Shown: positions 33,359 to 42,110, counted from the stretch's first letter. The stretch: 64,000 bases of DNA from JAXMHQ01 sp046346665 (GCA_046346665.1 JAXMHQ010000030.1:1-64000), one strand, 5' to 3'. Made by a program: numbers and translations. The notes: generated from the sequence alone by a model not told the origin.

Positions 33359-35244
33359 ATCTCCTGCTTGCCCTCATCCTGCTCCCGTTTCTCGCCGGTG
33401 CCGTTCTGTTTTTTGTCCGATCCGACCTGCTCCGGCGCGTCCTGGTCGGCGGGGTGGTTGCGGCGGTCTGCTTCCTCTCCATCGTGCTGGCCATGCAGCC
33501 GGTTCCGATGAACCTGTCGGAAATTCCCGTCAGCCGTCACGCATTGAACCTGGGAATGCTCGGGGTGGAACTCGCGATGGCGCTTTACGTGGTATTGGTC
33601 GGGCTCCGATGGAAGCGTCCGTTGATCGTGCTGCTGATGGTGCTGCAGGCGGGGGTGATGACGTGGTTCGAATGGACGCAAGGCGGCAAACTGGAGGCGG
33701 GGAACGATCTTTTTGTCGACAAGTTTTCGGTGATCATGGCGTTGATCAACGGGATTGTGGGTGGCGGTATTTGCCTGTATGCGCTGGGTTACATGCGGGA
33801 ATACCACGAGTCGGCCCACTCGGACGTGCCGGACCGGCGCCCGCTGTTCTTTGCGCTGCTGTTTGTGTTCATGGGCGCGATGTTCGGCCTGGTGTTTGCC
33901 AATAATCTTACGTGGCTCTTTTTGTTCTGGGAGATGACCACGCTGTGTTCGTTCCTGCTGATTGGTTACACGAAGACAAAGGAAGCCCGGCGCAACGCGC
34001 AGCGCGCGCTTGTGATGAACCTGGCGGGCGGACTCGCCTTTGCCCTGGCGATCGTCTGGCTGCAACGCCAGGCGGGAACCATCGAATTGCAGGCGCTGAT
34101 CGGATCCGAAAAATCCCTCGTGCTGCTGCCCGCCGTGTTGCTCTGCTTCGCGGGAATTACAAAATCCGCCCAACTGCCGTTCTCGAGCTGGCTGCTGGGC
34201 GCGATGGTGGCCCCGACGCCGGTGTCGGCGCTGCTGCATTCGAGCACAATGGTGAAGGCGGGTGTTTACCTCGTCCTGCGCATGGCCCCGGTGGTCACCG
34301 GCACGCGCGCGGGCATGATGGTCGCCCTGGTCGGCGCCGTGACCTTCGTGGTGGGATCGCTGGCCGCCATCACCGCGAGCGACGCCAAGCGCGTCCTGGC
34401 CTGGTCCACCGTGGCGAATCTCGGCCTGATCGTCCTGTGCGGCGGGATCGGCACTGCGGAAGCCGTCTGGGCGGGCGTGCTGATGATCATTTTTCACGCC
34501 CTGGCGAAGTGCCTCCTGTTTCTCTGTGTCGGGGTGGTGGAACACAAGATTCACAGCCGCGACATCGAATCGATGTGCGGCCTGGTGGCGCGCATGCCGC
34601 GGGTGGCGGTGATGATGTTGATCGGGATGGCGGGCATGTTCCTCGCGCCGTTTGGCATGTTGATCAGCAAATGGGCGGTGTTGAAGGCCGTGGTGGACGC
34701 CAGCCCGATGATGTCGGTGTTCATCGTCTTCGGCAGTTCGGCCACGTTGTTTTTCTGGGTGAAATGGATGGGCAAACTCCTGGAAGCCGGCGACTCGCCC
34801 GAGCGGATCCGCCATGAACTCGTCCTCGGCGAATCCATCGCGCTCTACGGCCTGGCGGCGGCGACGTTCCTGGCGTGCCTGTTGTTCCCGCTGATCTCGG
34901 CCCGGCTGATCGTGCCCTACGTCGACGCCGTCTACGGCCAGTCCGCCACGCTGGCGCAGGGGAACGTTTACATCATGACCGCCATGATGGTGCTGGTGAT
35001 GCTGTTCCCTGTCACCCTGCTGCGCATGGGCAGGGGCGTGCGGGTCACCGATGCGTATCTCGGCGGCGCGAACGTCAGGGGTAACACCGGATTCCTCGGC
35101 TCCGCCAACCAGGTCCAGGCCGTGTCCATCGGCAATTATTATCTCGGCTCGCTGCTCAGTGAATCCTGGCTGTCGCGCTGGGGCGTGATCGGCTGCGCCG
35201 CGCTGCTGGCCGTGATGCTGGCGATGGCGATGAAACTTTTATGA
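33355..35244 (+). CDS. echA: Ech-type hydrogenase subunit A (proton-pumping, NuoL family)
   Basis: 629 residues, about 15-17 membrane segments. The proton-channel core LLFVFMGAMFGLVFANNLTW, FLFWEMTTLCSFLLIGYTKT and MVAPTPVSALLHSSTMVKAG (with the conserved Glu and Lys of antiporter-like subunits) identifies a NuoL/MrpA-type pump subunit. The last segment (SRWGVIGCAALLAVMLAMAM) ends the protein. It converts electron flow to H2 into ion pumping. Its stop overlaps the echB ATG (ATGA at 35241). Confidence 0.92.
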   Translation: MNLLLALILLPFLAGAVLFFVRSDLLRRVLVGGVVAAVCFLSIVLAMQPVPMNLSEIPVSRHALNLGMLGVELAMALYVVLVGLRWKRPLIVLLMVLQAGVMTWFEWTQGGKLEAGNDLFVDKFSVIMALINGIVGGGICLYALGYMREYHESAHSDVPDRRPLFFALLFVFMGAMFGLVFANNLTWLFLFWEMTTLCSFLLIGYTKTKEARRNAQRALVMNLAGGLAFALAIVWLQRQAGTIELQALIGSEKSLVLLPAVLLCFAGITKSAQLPFSSWLLGAMVAPTPVSALLHSSTMVKAGVYLVLRMAPVVTGTRAGMMVALVGAVTFVVGSLAAITASDAKRVLAWSTVANLGLIVLCGGIGTAEAVWAGVLMIIFHALAKCLLFLCVGVVEHKIHSRDIESMCGLVARMPRVAVMMLIGMAGMFLAPFGMLISKWAVLKAVVDASPMMSVFIVFGSSATLFFWVKWMGKLLEAGDSPERIRHELVLGESIALYGLAAATFLACLLFPLISARLIVPYVDAVYGQSATLAQGNVYIMTAMMVLVMLFPVTLLRMGRGVRVTDAYLGGANVRGNTGFLGSANQVQAVSIGNYYLGSLLSESWLSRWGVIGCAALLAVMLAMAMKLL

Positions 35245-36098
35245 GCCCCTGGATGCGATTGCTGCTGTATCTCGTGGCCGCCCCCGTGGTGGGCGGCGTG
35301 CTGGCGGGCTGGGACCGGCGCATCACCGCGCGGATGCAATCGCGCCAGGGTCCGCCCATCCTGCAGCCGTTCTACGATGTCTGGAAACTCTGGCACAAGG
35401 AAACCCTGGTCGTCCGGCGCTCGCAGAATTTTTACATCGGCTTCTTCCTGCTCCTCGTGATCTTCACCGGCGCGCTTTTCTTCGCCGGGTCCGACCTGCT
35501 CCTGGTGATTTTCGCGCTGACGCTGGCGGCGATCTTCTTCGTCCTGGGCGCCTACACGGCCAGTTCGCCGTACAGTTTCATCGGGGCGGAACGCGAATTG
35601 ATCCAGATGATGGCCTACGAACCGATGGTGCTGCTGACGGCGATCGGGATGTACATGGTGACGAAAAGTTTCGCGGTGGACGACATCGCGAGCCACCCGG
35701 GTTTGCTAGTGCTGGCGTTGCCGGGAATCTTCCTGGGTTTTCTCTACACGCTGGAGATCAAGTTCCGCAAATCGCCGTTCGACCTCTCGTCGTCGCACCA
35801 CGCGCACCAGGAGTTGGTGAAGGGGATCACGACCGAGTTTTCCGGGCGCGCGCTGGCGATGATCGAGGTGGCGCACTGGTATGAGAACGTGTTTTTGCTG
35901 GGCTGGATTTACCTGTTCTTCGCGTCGGTGCCGGCGCTGGGCGTGGCGGTGTCGCTCGCGGTGTTCGGGTTTGTGATCCTGGTGGACAACGTGTTTGCGC
36001 GGCTCAAGTGGCAGACGGCGCTGAAGAGCGCGTGGCTGGTGGCGGCCGTGCTTGGTTTTGGAAACATCCTGGTTCTTTCACTGCTGCATCCCCGCTGA
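35241..36098 (+). CDS. echB: Ech-type hydrogenase subunit B (NuoH family)
   Basis: 285 residues, ~8 membrane segments. ITARMQSRQGPPILQPFYDV matches the start of NuoH-type subunits; EIKFRKSPFDLSSSHHAHQE (~175) is the conserved acidic loop near the quinone/proton entry in this family. It anchors the hydrophilic hydrogenase module to the membrane. Coupled to echA and followed after 3 bp by echC. Confidence 0.93.
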   Translation: MSPWMRLLLYLVAAPVVGGVLAGWDRRITARMQSRQGPPILQPFYDVWKLWHKETLVVRRSQNFYIGFFLLLVIFTGALFFAGSDLLLVIFALTLAAIFFVLGAYTASSPYSFIGAERELIQMMAYEPMVLLTAIGMYMVTKSFAVDDIASHPGLLVLALPGIFLGFLYTLEIKFRKSPFDLSSSHHAHQELVKGITTEFSGRALAMIEVAHWYENVFLLGWIYLFFASVPALGVAVSLAVFGFVILVDNVFARLKWQTALKSAWLVAAVLGFGNILVLSLLHPR

Positions 36099-36101
36099 CC
36101 T

Positions 36102-37076
36102 ATGTCCGGATTCTCCAAATCACCCTGGATCATTCACTACGACGCTTCGAGCTGCAACGGGTGCGACATCGAGACGCTGGCGTGCCTGACGCCGATGTTC
36201 GACGTGGAACGGCTGGGCGTGGTGAACACGGGCAACCCGAAGCACGCCGATATTTTCCTCGTCACCGGCGCGGTGAACGAACAGAGCCGCGATGTGATCC
36301 GGAATATTTACCACCAGCTTCCCGAGCCCAAGGTGGTGATCGCGGTCGGGATCTGCGCCGCCACGGGCGGCATCTTCGCCGAGTGCTACAACATCTCCGG
36401 CGGCGTGGACAGCGTGATCCCGGTGGATGTCTACGTGCCGGGCTGCGCTGCGCGGCCGGAGGCGATCATCGACGGGGTGGTGCAGGGCCTCGGCGTGCTG
36501 GAACGCAAGCAGAAGGAGATGGAGGCGATCAAGAACTCGCTCGACAAGGTGCAATACCAGCGCGCGTCGAAGTCGGATGCGCCTGAGATCCTCGCGTTGC
36601 AGAAGATCGCCTACCGCACCGAGGAGGAAATTTACGGGCCGGACAGCCTGCCGGCGATGGTGCAGACGCTGGAGGATCTGGAAAATGAATTCGATCGCCG
36701 TCCCGACCGCGAGGCGCACGTGCTCGGCGCGCGCGGCAGCCAGGGCGACGTGGCGGGCGACCCGGATCATTTCGTGTTTTTGAAAGCCGTGGTGAACGGA
36801 AAGATCATCGGGGCCGTGCGCGGTTTCGTGGTGGAAGACACCGCCTACCTGAGCCGCGTGATTGTGCATCCGTATTTCCGGAACCGCGGGATCGGGCGGC
36901 GGCTGACGGAGGAGATCGAGAAGGCGTTTGCGAAGACGGCGCGGTTCGAGATCTTCACGGGGCACCGGAGCGAATCGAATTTGCGCCAGTTCAAGAAGCT
37001 CGGCTATTCCGAATTCAAGACGGAACCTTTCACGCCCGCGATCACGTGGGTTTACCTGGAGAAACGACGGTCATGA
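36102..37076 (+). CDS. echC: Ech small subunit EchC fused to a GNAT acetyltransferase
   Basis: 324 residues, about twice the usual EchC (~150). Residues 1-~140 are the NuoB-like small subunit with all four ligands of the proximal [4Fe-4S] cluster: C18 and C21 (SSCNGCDIETLACL), C85 (VGICAATGG) and C115 (VPGCAARPEAI). After a charged helix (ERKQKEMEAIKNSLDKVQYQ) comes a GNAT domain (~150-324): DAPEILALQKIAY, VVNGKIIGAVRGF, LSRVIVHPYFRNRGIGRRLT (RNRGIG is the acetyl-CoA pyrophosphate loop, ~262) and SNLRQFKKLGYSEFKTEPFT. The frame is open throughout and the gene overlaps echD by ATGA, so the fusion is not a frame artefact. The acetylation target is unknown. Confidence 0.9.
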   Translation: MSGFSKSPWIIHYDASSCNGCDIETLACLTPMFDVERLGVVNTGNPKHADIFLVTGAVNEQSRDVIRNIYHQLPEPKVVIAVGICAATGGIFAECYNISGGVDSVIPVDVYVPGCAARPEAIIDGVVQGLGVLERKQKEMEAIKNSLDKVQYQRASKSDAPEILALQKIAYRTEEEIYGPDSLPAMVQTLEDLENEFDRRPDREAHVLGARGSQGDVAGDPDHFVFLKAVVNGKIIGAVRGFVVEDTAYLSRVIVHPYFRNRGIGRRLTEEIEKAFAKTARFEIFTGHRSESNLRQFKKLGYSEFKTEPFTPAITWVYLEKRRS

Positions 37077-37453
37077 GCGAATCCATCGAAATCATCCCCA
37101 TGGAATCCCTGCGGGAGCGCGCCCGTGGTTTCCGCGAGCAGGGCTGGCGGCTGGTGCAGATCAGCGCGACGCGGCTGCCGGACCAGGTGGAGCTGACTTA
37201 CAGTTTCGACCGCGGGGGCGAGATGAAGAACCTGCGGTTTTCCGCGGCGCCGGTGGAGACGCGGGTGCCGAGCATCAGCCCGGTTTACGGCTGTGCGATT
37301 CTTTACGAGAATGAAATCCACGATTTGTTCAACGTGCAGGTGGAGGGGTTGACGGTGGATTTCAAAGGCAACCTTTACAAGACCGCGATCAAGTTTCCGT
37401 TCGGCTCCACGAAGGCGCCCTGCGCGAAACCGGCCGGCACGGCGGCTTCCTGA
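37073..37453 (+). CDS. echD: Ech-type hydrogenase subunit D (NuoC family)
   Basis: 126 residues. A short NuoC/30-kDa-like protein: RARGFREQGWRLVQISATRL, VELTYSFDRGGEMKNLRFSA, then the conserved ISPVYGCAILYENEIHDLFN and GNLYKTAIKFPFG. It holds the hydrophilic arm together; no cofactor. Coupled to echC (ATGA) and 5 bp before echE. Confidence 0.9.
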   Translation: MSESIEIIPMESLRERARGFREQGWRLVQISATRLPDQVELTYSFDRGGEMKNLRFSAAPVETRVPSISPVYGCAILYENEIHDLFNVQVEGLTVDFKGNLYKTAIKFPFGSTKAPCAKPAGTAAS

Positions 37454-37458
37454 TTTTT

Positions 37459-38535
37459 ATGGCACGCACCGTCATTCCCTTCGGCCCCCAGCACCCGGTC
37501 CTGCCGGAACCCATCCACCTCGACCTCGTCGTCGAGGACGAAAAGGTCGTCGAGGCGCGGCCGTCGATCGGGTTCATCCACCGCGGCCTCGAGCAGCTTG
37601 CGGAGAAAAAGGATTACGTGGAGTTCGTGTATGTCGCCGAGCGCATCTGCGGCATCTGCAGTTTCATTCACGGGCAGACCTATTGCCAGGGGGTGGAGAC
37701 GCTGATGAACATCGCGGTGCCGCCCCGCGCGCTTTACCTGCGCACGATCTGGGGCGAACTGTCGCGGCTGCACAGCCACCTGCTCTGGCTCGGGCTGATG
37801 GCAGACGGCATGGGGTTCGAAAGCCTGTTCATGCACTCGTGGCGCGTCCGCGAGCGCATCCTCAACATCATCGAAGCCACCACCGGCGGCCGCGTCATCT
37901 TCGGCTCCTGCAAAGTCGGCGGCGTGCGGCGCGACCTCGATGCCGACATGCTCAAGGCGCTGCCCGCCGAACTGGATGGAATCGAGAAGGACATGCGCGA
38001 GATCGTGAAGGTGTTCCTCGACGACAATTCCGTGAAAGCCCGCCTGTGCGGCGTCGGGGTGCTGACAAAGGACGAAGCCTACGACCTCGGTTGCGTGGGG
38101 CCGATGCTCCGGGCCAGCGGCGTGTCGCAGGACATGCGCAGCCTGGGCTACGCGGCGTTCAAGGACATCCCCGTCGAGCCGGTGGTGCGCACGGAAGGTG
38201 ATTCCTATGCGCGGTGCGCAGTGCGTTGCGAGGAGTTGTTCCAGTCGGTCGCCATCATCCGCAAAGCGCTGGCCGCGCTGCCCGCCGGCGAGATCGCCGT
38301 CAAGGTCGCCGGCAATCCCACCGGCGAAACCATCACGCGCACCGAACAGCCCCGCGGCGAAGTGGTGTATCACCTGAAAGCCAACGGATCGAAAAACCTC
38401 CAGCGTTTCCGCGTCCGCACCCCGACGTTCGCCAATCTGCCGGCAATGCTGAAGGTGCTGCCGGGCTGCGAACTGGCCGATGTCCCGATGATCGTTCTCA
38501 CCATCGACCCCTGCATCAGTTGCACGGAAAGGTAA
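37459..38535 (+). CDS. echE: Ech-type [NiFe]-hydrogenase large subunit
   Basis: 358 residues. Both nickel-binding motifs are intact: RICGICSFIHGQTY (C64, C67) and the C-terminal DPCISCTER (C352, C355). So this is a catalytic hydrogenase, not a complex I NuoD, which lacks them. The protein ends at the Arg directly after the last cysteine, so there is no cleavable C-terminal peptide and no maturation endopeptidase would be needed. IGFIHRGLEQLAEKKDYVEF at the start matches group 4 enzymes. It reduces protons with electrons from EchF/EchC. Confidence 0.96.
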   Translation: MARTVIPFGPQHPVLPEPIHLDLVVEDEKVVEARPSIGFIHRGLEQLAEKKDYVEFVYVAERICGICSFIHGQTYCQGVETLMNIAVPPRALYLRTIWGELSRLHSHLLWLGLMADGMGFESLFMHSWRVRERILNIIEATTGGRVIFGSCKVGGVRRDLDADMLKALPAELDGIEKDMREIVKVFLDDNSVKARLCGVGVLTKDEAYDLGCVGPMLRASGVSQDMRSLGYAAFKDIPVEPVVRTEGDSYARCAVRCEELFQSVAIIRKALAALPAGEIAVKVAGNPTGETITRTEQPRGEVVYHLKANGSKNLQRFRVRTPTFANLPAMLKVLPGCELADVPMIVLTIDPCISCTER

Positions 38536-38536
38536 T

Positions 38537-38866
38537 ATGGGCTATTTCGAAATGTCCCGGCTGGCATTGAAGTGGGCGCTCACAAAGCCCCCGACGAGCC
38601 GCTATCCCTTTGAACCGCGCAAAGCGATCACCGGATCGCGCGGCCAGCTTATCTTCACCAAGGACGGCTGCGTCTACTGCAACGTCTGCGCGAAAAAATG
38701 CCCCACCGGCGCCCTGACCATCAATCGCGCCCAGAAAAAGTGGATGATCGACCGCCTTCGCTGCATCACCTGCGGCTATTGCGTCGAAGCCTGCCCGAAA
38801 AAATGCCTCGAACTCGGCACCGGCCATGGAAATCCGGCCGTGACAAAGGACCGGGAAATCCACTGA
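38537..38866 (+). CDS. echF: Ech-type hydrogenase ferredoxin-like subunit F (NuoI family)
   Basis: 109 residues. Two [4Fe-4S] motifs: CVYCNVCAKKCPTGAL and CITCGYCVEACPKKCLEL, each CxxCxxCxxxCP. It passes electrons from soluble ferredoxin to EchC. One base after echE; last of the six-gene unit, followed by a short hairpin (GCGGAATG CGC CATTCCGC, 38869-38887). Confidence 0.95.
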   Translation: MGYFEMSRLALKWALTKPPTSRYPFEPRKAITGSRGQLIFTKDGCVYCNVCAKKCPTGALTINRAQKKWMIDRLRCITCGYCVEACPKKCLELGTGHGNPAVTKDREIH

Positions 38867-38868
38867 GC

Positions 38869-39005
38869 GCGGAATGCGCCATTCCGCACTCCGCATTCCG
38901 CACTTGAAGGTGGGGCGAGACTCCGTCGAGCCCTCTCTGAGATTTCAAATTTGAAATTTGAGATTTCACATCTAAAGTCAGGGCTCGACGGAGTCTCGCC
39001 CCACC
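38869..39005. repeat. Family B inverted pair enclosing family E, with an I-type hairpin
   Basis: Perfect 26-bp arms: GGTGGGGCGAGACTCCGTCG... (38909-38934) and ...CGACGGAGTCTCGCCCCACC (38980-39005). The 45-nt loop contains the family E palindrome ATTTCAAATTTGAAATTTGA (38942-38961). The preceding 38869-38887 hairpin is of family I. It lies between echF and the GltD-like gene. Confidence 0.93.
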
Positions 39006-39096
39006 GCCTGCAAAAGCCTTCTTGATCTTCCACGATCTCAACGTTAGAATCGCTTCTCAACAACGCCCGGCGCATTGCCGGGTTCACTGACGTGTT

Positions 39097-40518
39097 ATGA
39101 GCGAAACACCGGTCGCCAGATCCACCAAGTACGCCTGGAGCGATGTTCCGCGAGTCGAACCCCCCAAGCGTCCGGCCTCGAATCGTGTCGCGGATTTTCA
39201 CCGGGTTGAGATTCCCTACGATGAAGAGACGGCGAGCGTGCAGGCGAGCCGGTGCATTTTGTGTCCGACGCCGGTGTGCGTGGCGTGTTGTCCGCTGGAA
39301 GCGCCGTTGGTGGAACTGCTGCGGCTGACGGCGGACCGCCAGTTCACCGAGGCGGCCGAGTTGTTTTTCGCGAGTCACAACATTCCCGAGATTGCCTCGC
39401 ACACGTGCCTGGGTGGACGCCAGTGCGAGCGGGTTTGCGTGCTGGGCGACAAGACGGATCCCGTCCCGGTGCGGGCGATCACGCGGTTCCTGCTCGATTA
39501 CGGATGGAAACACGGGCTGGCCGAACCGGCGGTGGCTCCGTCGAAGGAACAATCCGTCGCGGTGCTGGGTTCCGGCATCGGCGGCCTGGTGGCGGCCGAT
39601 GAATTATCGCGTCGGGGCTACGAGGTGACGGTGTTTGATTCGAGGCGCAACCCGGGCGGGCGGATGATGAACGGGCTGCCGGGATTCCGGATGGACACGG
39701 AGTTGGTGAAGCGCCGGATTGAACTGTTGAAGCAGCGGGGCATCCGGTTTCGGATGGGTGTGAATTTCGGGCAGGAAGTGAAGCTGTCGGATTTGCGCGG
39801 TCAATTCGACGCGGTGTTCCTGGGATTCGGGCGGGCGGAACCGGTGCCGCTGGACATTCCGGGCGGGCAATTGAAAGGGGTTCACGACGCGTATGCGTTC
39901 ATGGCGGGGGACGCGTGCATCGATGAACCGGCCGTGGGCGTCGAGGTGCGCGGCAAACGCGTGGTGGTGCTCGGCGCGGGAGACACGGCGATGGATGCCT
40001 TGCGCATGGCGATCCGTTACGGCGCGGCAGAGGCGGTGTGTGTGTATCGACGCGACAGCGCCAACCTGCCGGCCGATGCCGAGGAATACGCCAATGCGGT
40101 CGAGGAAGGCGCGCGCTTTCTTTTCCTGAGCCAGCCGGTGGCCCTGCTGGGCAGCCCATCCGGCCGGGTCAACGCCATCCGCTGCCGCCGCGTGGAACTT
40201 GTGACCGACCCGGGAGCGCTCCGGCCCGAGGCGCGGTCGCTGCCGGACGCCGATTTTGAAATTCCGGCCGACGTCGTGCTGGTGGCCTACGGCTTCACCG
40301 CGCCGCGGCTCCCGGCGTTCGACGATTTTCAACGCGTCACCGCCGACGCCCAGGGGCGCGTCGAGGTGGACGAGAATCGCATGACCAGTTTGCCGGGTGT
40401 GTTCGCGGGCGGATCACTCGTGCGCGGCCCCGTGCCGCTGGTGGAAGTGGTCCGGGACGCGCGCAATGCAGTCGCGTCCATGGATCGCTACCTGAAAACC
40501 CGCCGGGCGGCCCCGTGA
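39097..40518 (+). CDS. GltD-like FAD/NAD(P)H oxidoreductase with iron-sulfur N-terminus
   Basis: 473 residues. N-terminal Fe-S domain: SRCILCPTPVCVACCPLEAP and HTCLGGRQCERVCVL. FAD site VAVLGSGIGGLVAADELSRR (~150) and EVTVFDSRRNPGGRMMNGLP, NAD(P) site VVVLGAGDTAMDALRMAIRY (~288), and final FAD loop PGVFAGGSLVRGPVPLVEVV. This is the glutamate synthase beta-subunit family, which also includes NfnB-type ferredoxin:NADPH enzymes. No gltB is adjacent. Lying next to a ferredoxin-dependent hydrogenase, it may move electrons between NAD(P)H and ferredoxin; that is inference. Confidence 0.85.
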   Translation: MSETPVARSTKYAWSDVPRVEPPKRPASNRVADFHRVEIPYDEETASVQASRCILCPTPVCVACCPLEAPLVELLRLTADRQFTEAAELFFASHNIPEIASHTCLGGRQCERVCVLGDKTDPVPVRAITRFLLDYGWKHGLAEPAVAPSKEQSVAVLGSGIGGLVAADELSRRGYEVTVFDSRRNPGGRMMNGLPGFRMDTELVKRRIELLKQRGIRFRMGVNFGQEVKLSDLRGQFDAVFLGFGRAEPVPLDIPGGQLKGVHDAYAFMAGDACIDEPAVGVEVRGKRVVVLGAGDTAMDALRMAIRYGAAEAVCVYRRDSANLPADAEEYANAVEEGARFLFLSQPVALLGSPSGRVNAIRCRRVELVTDPGALRPEARSLPDADFEIPADVVLVAYGFTAPRLPAFDDFQRVTADAQGRVEVDENRMTSLPGVFAGGSLVRGPVPLVEVVRDARNAVASMDRYLKTRRAAP

Positions 40519-40579
40519 GCCGCCTCCGCGGCGTCATGCTGTCCTCTTGAACCCGTCCGCCTTTGTCTGCATGGCTAAG

Positions 40580-40743
40580 GATGAATGGATTCCTGGATCA
40601 ATGGATAAATGGGGGGACTGACGCGCGGAATCATCCATCAATCCATCAATCCATTGATCCAACAATCCTCACGGCTCCGGTCAGGGCTCGACGGAGTCTC
40701 GCCCCACCTTGAATCCGTGTCCATCCGTGTCCATCCGTGGTTA
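40580..40743. repeat. Repeat cluster: family F hairpin, family B, family A
   Basis: The 40519-40828 gap holds no gene. Family F arms at 40580-40610 (GGATTCCTGGATCAATGGAT) and 40630-40667 (CAATCCATTGATCCAACAAT) flank the same GGGGGGACTGACGCGCG loop as at 12547. Then single B (40683-40709) and A (40712-40743). Confidence 0.83.
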
Positions 40744-40828
40744 AGCCTTTTTGCGTCGAGTCGGGGTGGCGGCTGAGAATCGTCTTGATCGGGAGGGGAA
40801 TTTCGCGGATCTTCTTCGGCCTCCGGGG

Positions 40829-40903
40829 GCGCGCTTAGCTCAGCGGTAGAGCACTTCCTTCACACGGAAGGGGTCGCAGGTTCAAACCCTGCAGCGCGCA
40901 CCA
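40829..40903 (+). tRNA. tRNA-Val (anticodon CAC)
   Basis: 75 nt with encoded CCA. Acceptor GCGCGCT/AGCGCGC, D-arm GCTC AGCGGTA GAGC, anticodon arm CTTCC TTCACAC GGAAG (anticodon CAC), variable loop GGGTC, T-arm GCAGG TTCAAAC CCTGC. All stems pair perfectly. Confidence 0.95.
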
Positions 40904-40985
40904 TTTTTCAGTTTTTTTCGCATCCCAAAAACAAAGCGGCTCCAGGCCGTTGTCAGCCTGGAGCCGAGCAAGCAGGATCCGCAAA

Positions 40986-42110
40986 TCAGAGTTTCAACCG
41001 GCTCCGAATTTTCGCCAGCAGCCGGGGGCCGATGCCTTTGACTTTGGCCAGCTCATCCAGGGAACGGAACGGGCGCCTGGCGGCGATTTCCGCCGCGGCT
41101 TTCTTCGGCAATCCCTTGACGGCCGCGAGTTCCTCCGGTGTCGCGCTGTTAACAGAAACCGCCTTCGAATCGATCGATGCTGTAGTCTTCGCAATCGCCG
41201 GGGCCGGGCTCGGCGCAGCTGCAGGCGTGGGCGCGGGTGCAGGCACTGCCGCTCGGACGGGTGCAGGCGCCGGTGTGCGCACGGGTGCGGGCGCGGCAGG
41301 CGCTGCCGCGGCGGGTGCGGCGGGTGCGGCGGCGCGCAGCGGCGCGTCCATCGTCAGCGGTGCGCTGAAATTTGCAAAATCACGCGTCACAAATCCGAGC
41401 GGCGTCCACTCGCGCAGCATCAGCACCATGTTCCAGGTGCCCGCCGGCGGCGCGGAGAACGGCAGGTCATGCGATTGCCCGCCGATTCCTGTCTGTCCGG
41501 CGATTGATCCCAGTTGAATTCCGGCCACGGGGACGCCGCCGAAACGGCCCCCGCGATAAATCTCCGGCAAGGCCCAAAGTTCCAGGGACAACGTCCCGCT
41601 CAGGTTGGCGAGGTCGCGCGGATTCTCGATCCGTTCCACGTCAATCGTCACGCGGCCGCCGTGGATGCGGTATCCGACGTTGCCGGCGAAGCGGGGCAGG
41701 CAGAATTGTTCGCGGTGCGGGTAGACGCCGAGATCGTGGACTTCGTCGGGTTGTCCGGACGATTTGCTGACGAGGGCGAGCGACAGGAGATGGTCGCCGG
41801 TCCCGGCGGGGAGCATCGCCCAGCCGGCCGTTTCGAAGCTTTCCACTTCGTCCGCGATCTCGCCCATCGGCGGCAGGAGAAATTCCGCCACAAAAATTCC
41901 GGAGACCGGCTCCGGCCACTTCGGCGCCGTTTTGTGAGCCCACAGTTGCAGGGCCCAGGAACGCTGATGCGCCGCGGGATCCAGGACGGTGAAGAGCGCG
42001 TTCACCTGCACGCGGTCGCCGTCGAAGCGGTAGCCGTGCGCGCCGCCGAATTTCGCCAGCGGTTTTGAGGACGTTTTTAAAATCAATTGAGCCGGTTCGG
42101 ATAAATTCAT
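40986..42110 (-). CDS. Protein with Ala/Pro linker and C-terminal helix-hairpin-helix domain
   Basis: 374 residues. The N-terminal ~255 residues contain two similar beta-rich segments (e.g. YRFDGDRVQVNALFTVLDPA and YRIHGGRVTIDVERIENPRD, each ending in LQLWAHK/LELWALPE), so an internal duplication. A ~60-residue Ala/Pro linker follows. The C-terminus is a ComEA-type double HhH module: VNSATPEELAAVKGLPKKAA and FRSLDELAKVKGIGPRLLAK, which usually binds DNA without sequence specificity. ATG at 42110 gives a natural start (MNLSEPAQLI). Function of the duplicated part unknown. Confidence 0.7.
   Translation of the reverse strand: MNLSEPAQLILKTSSKPLAKFGGAHGYRFDGDRVQVNALFTVLDPAAHQRSWALQLWAHKTAPKWPEPVSGIFVAEFLLPPMGEIADEVESFETAGWAMLPAGTGDHLLSLALVSKSSGQPDEVHDLGVYPHREQFCLPRFAGNVGYRIHGGRVTIDVERIENPRDLANLSGTLSLELWALPEIYRGGRFGGVPVAGIQLGSIAGQTGIGGQSHDLPFSAPPAGTWNMVLMLREWTPLGFVTRDFANFSAPLTMDAPLRAAAPAAPAAAAPAAPAPVRTPAPAPVRAAVPAPAPTPAAAPSPAPAIAKTTASIDSKAVSVNSATPEELAAVKGLPKKAAAEIAARRPFRSLDELAKVKGIGPRLLAKIRSRLKL

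Noticed and set aside
33355..38866. Respiratory complex I (nuo) fragment
   Set aside because: The large subunit keeps both nickel-binding CxxC pairs, hypA is present, and the gene order matches Ech.
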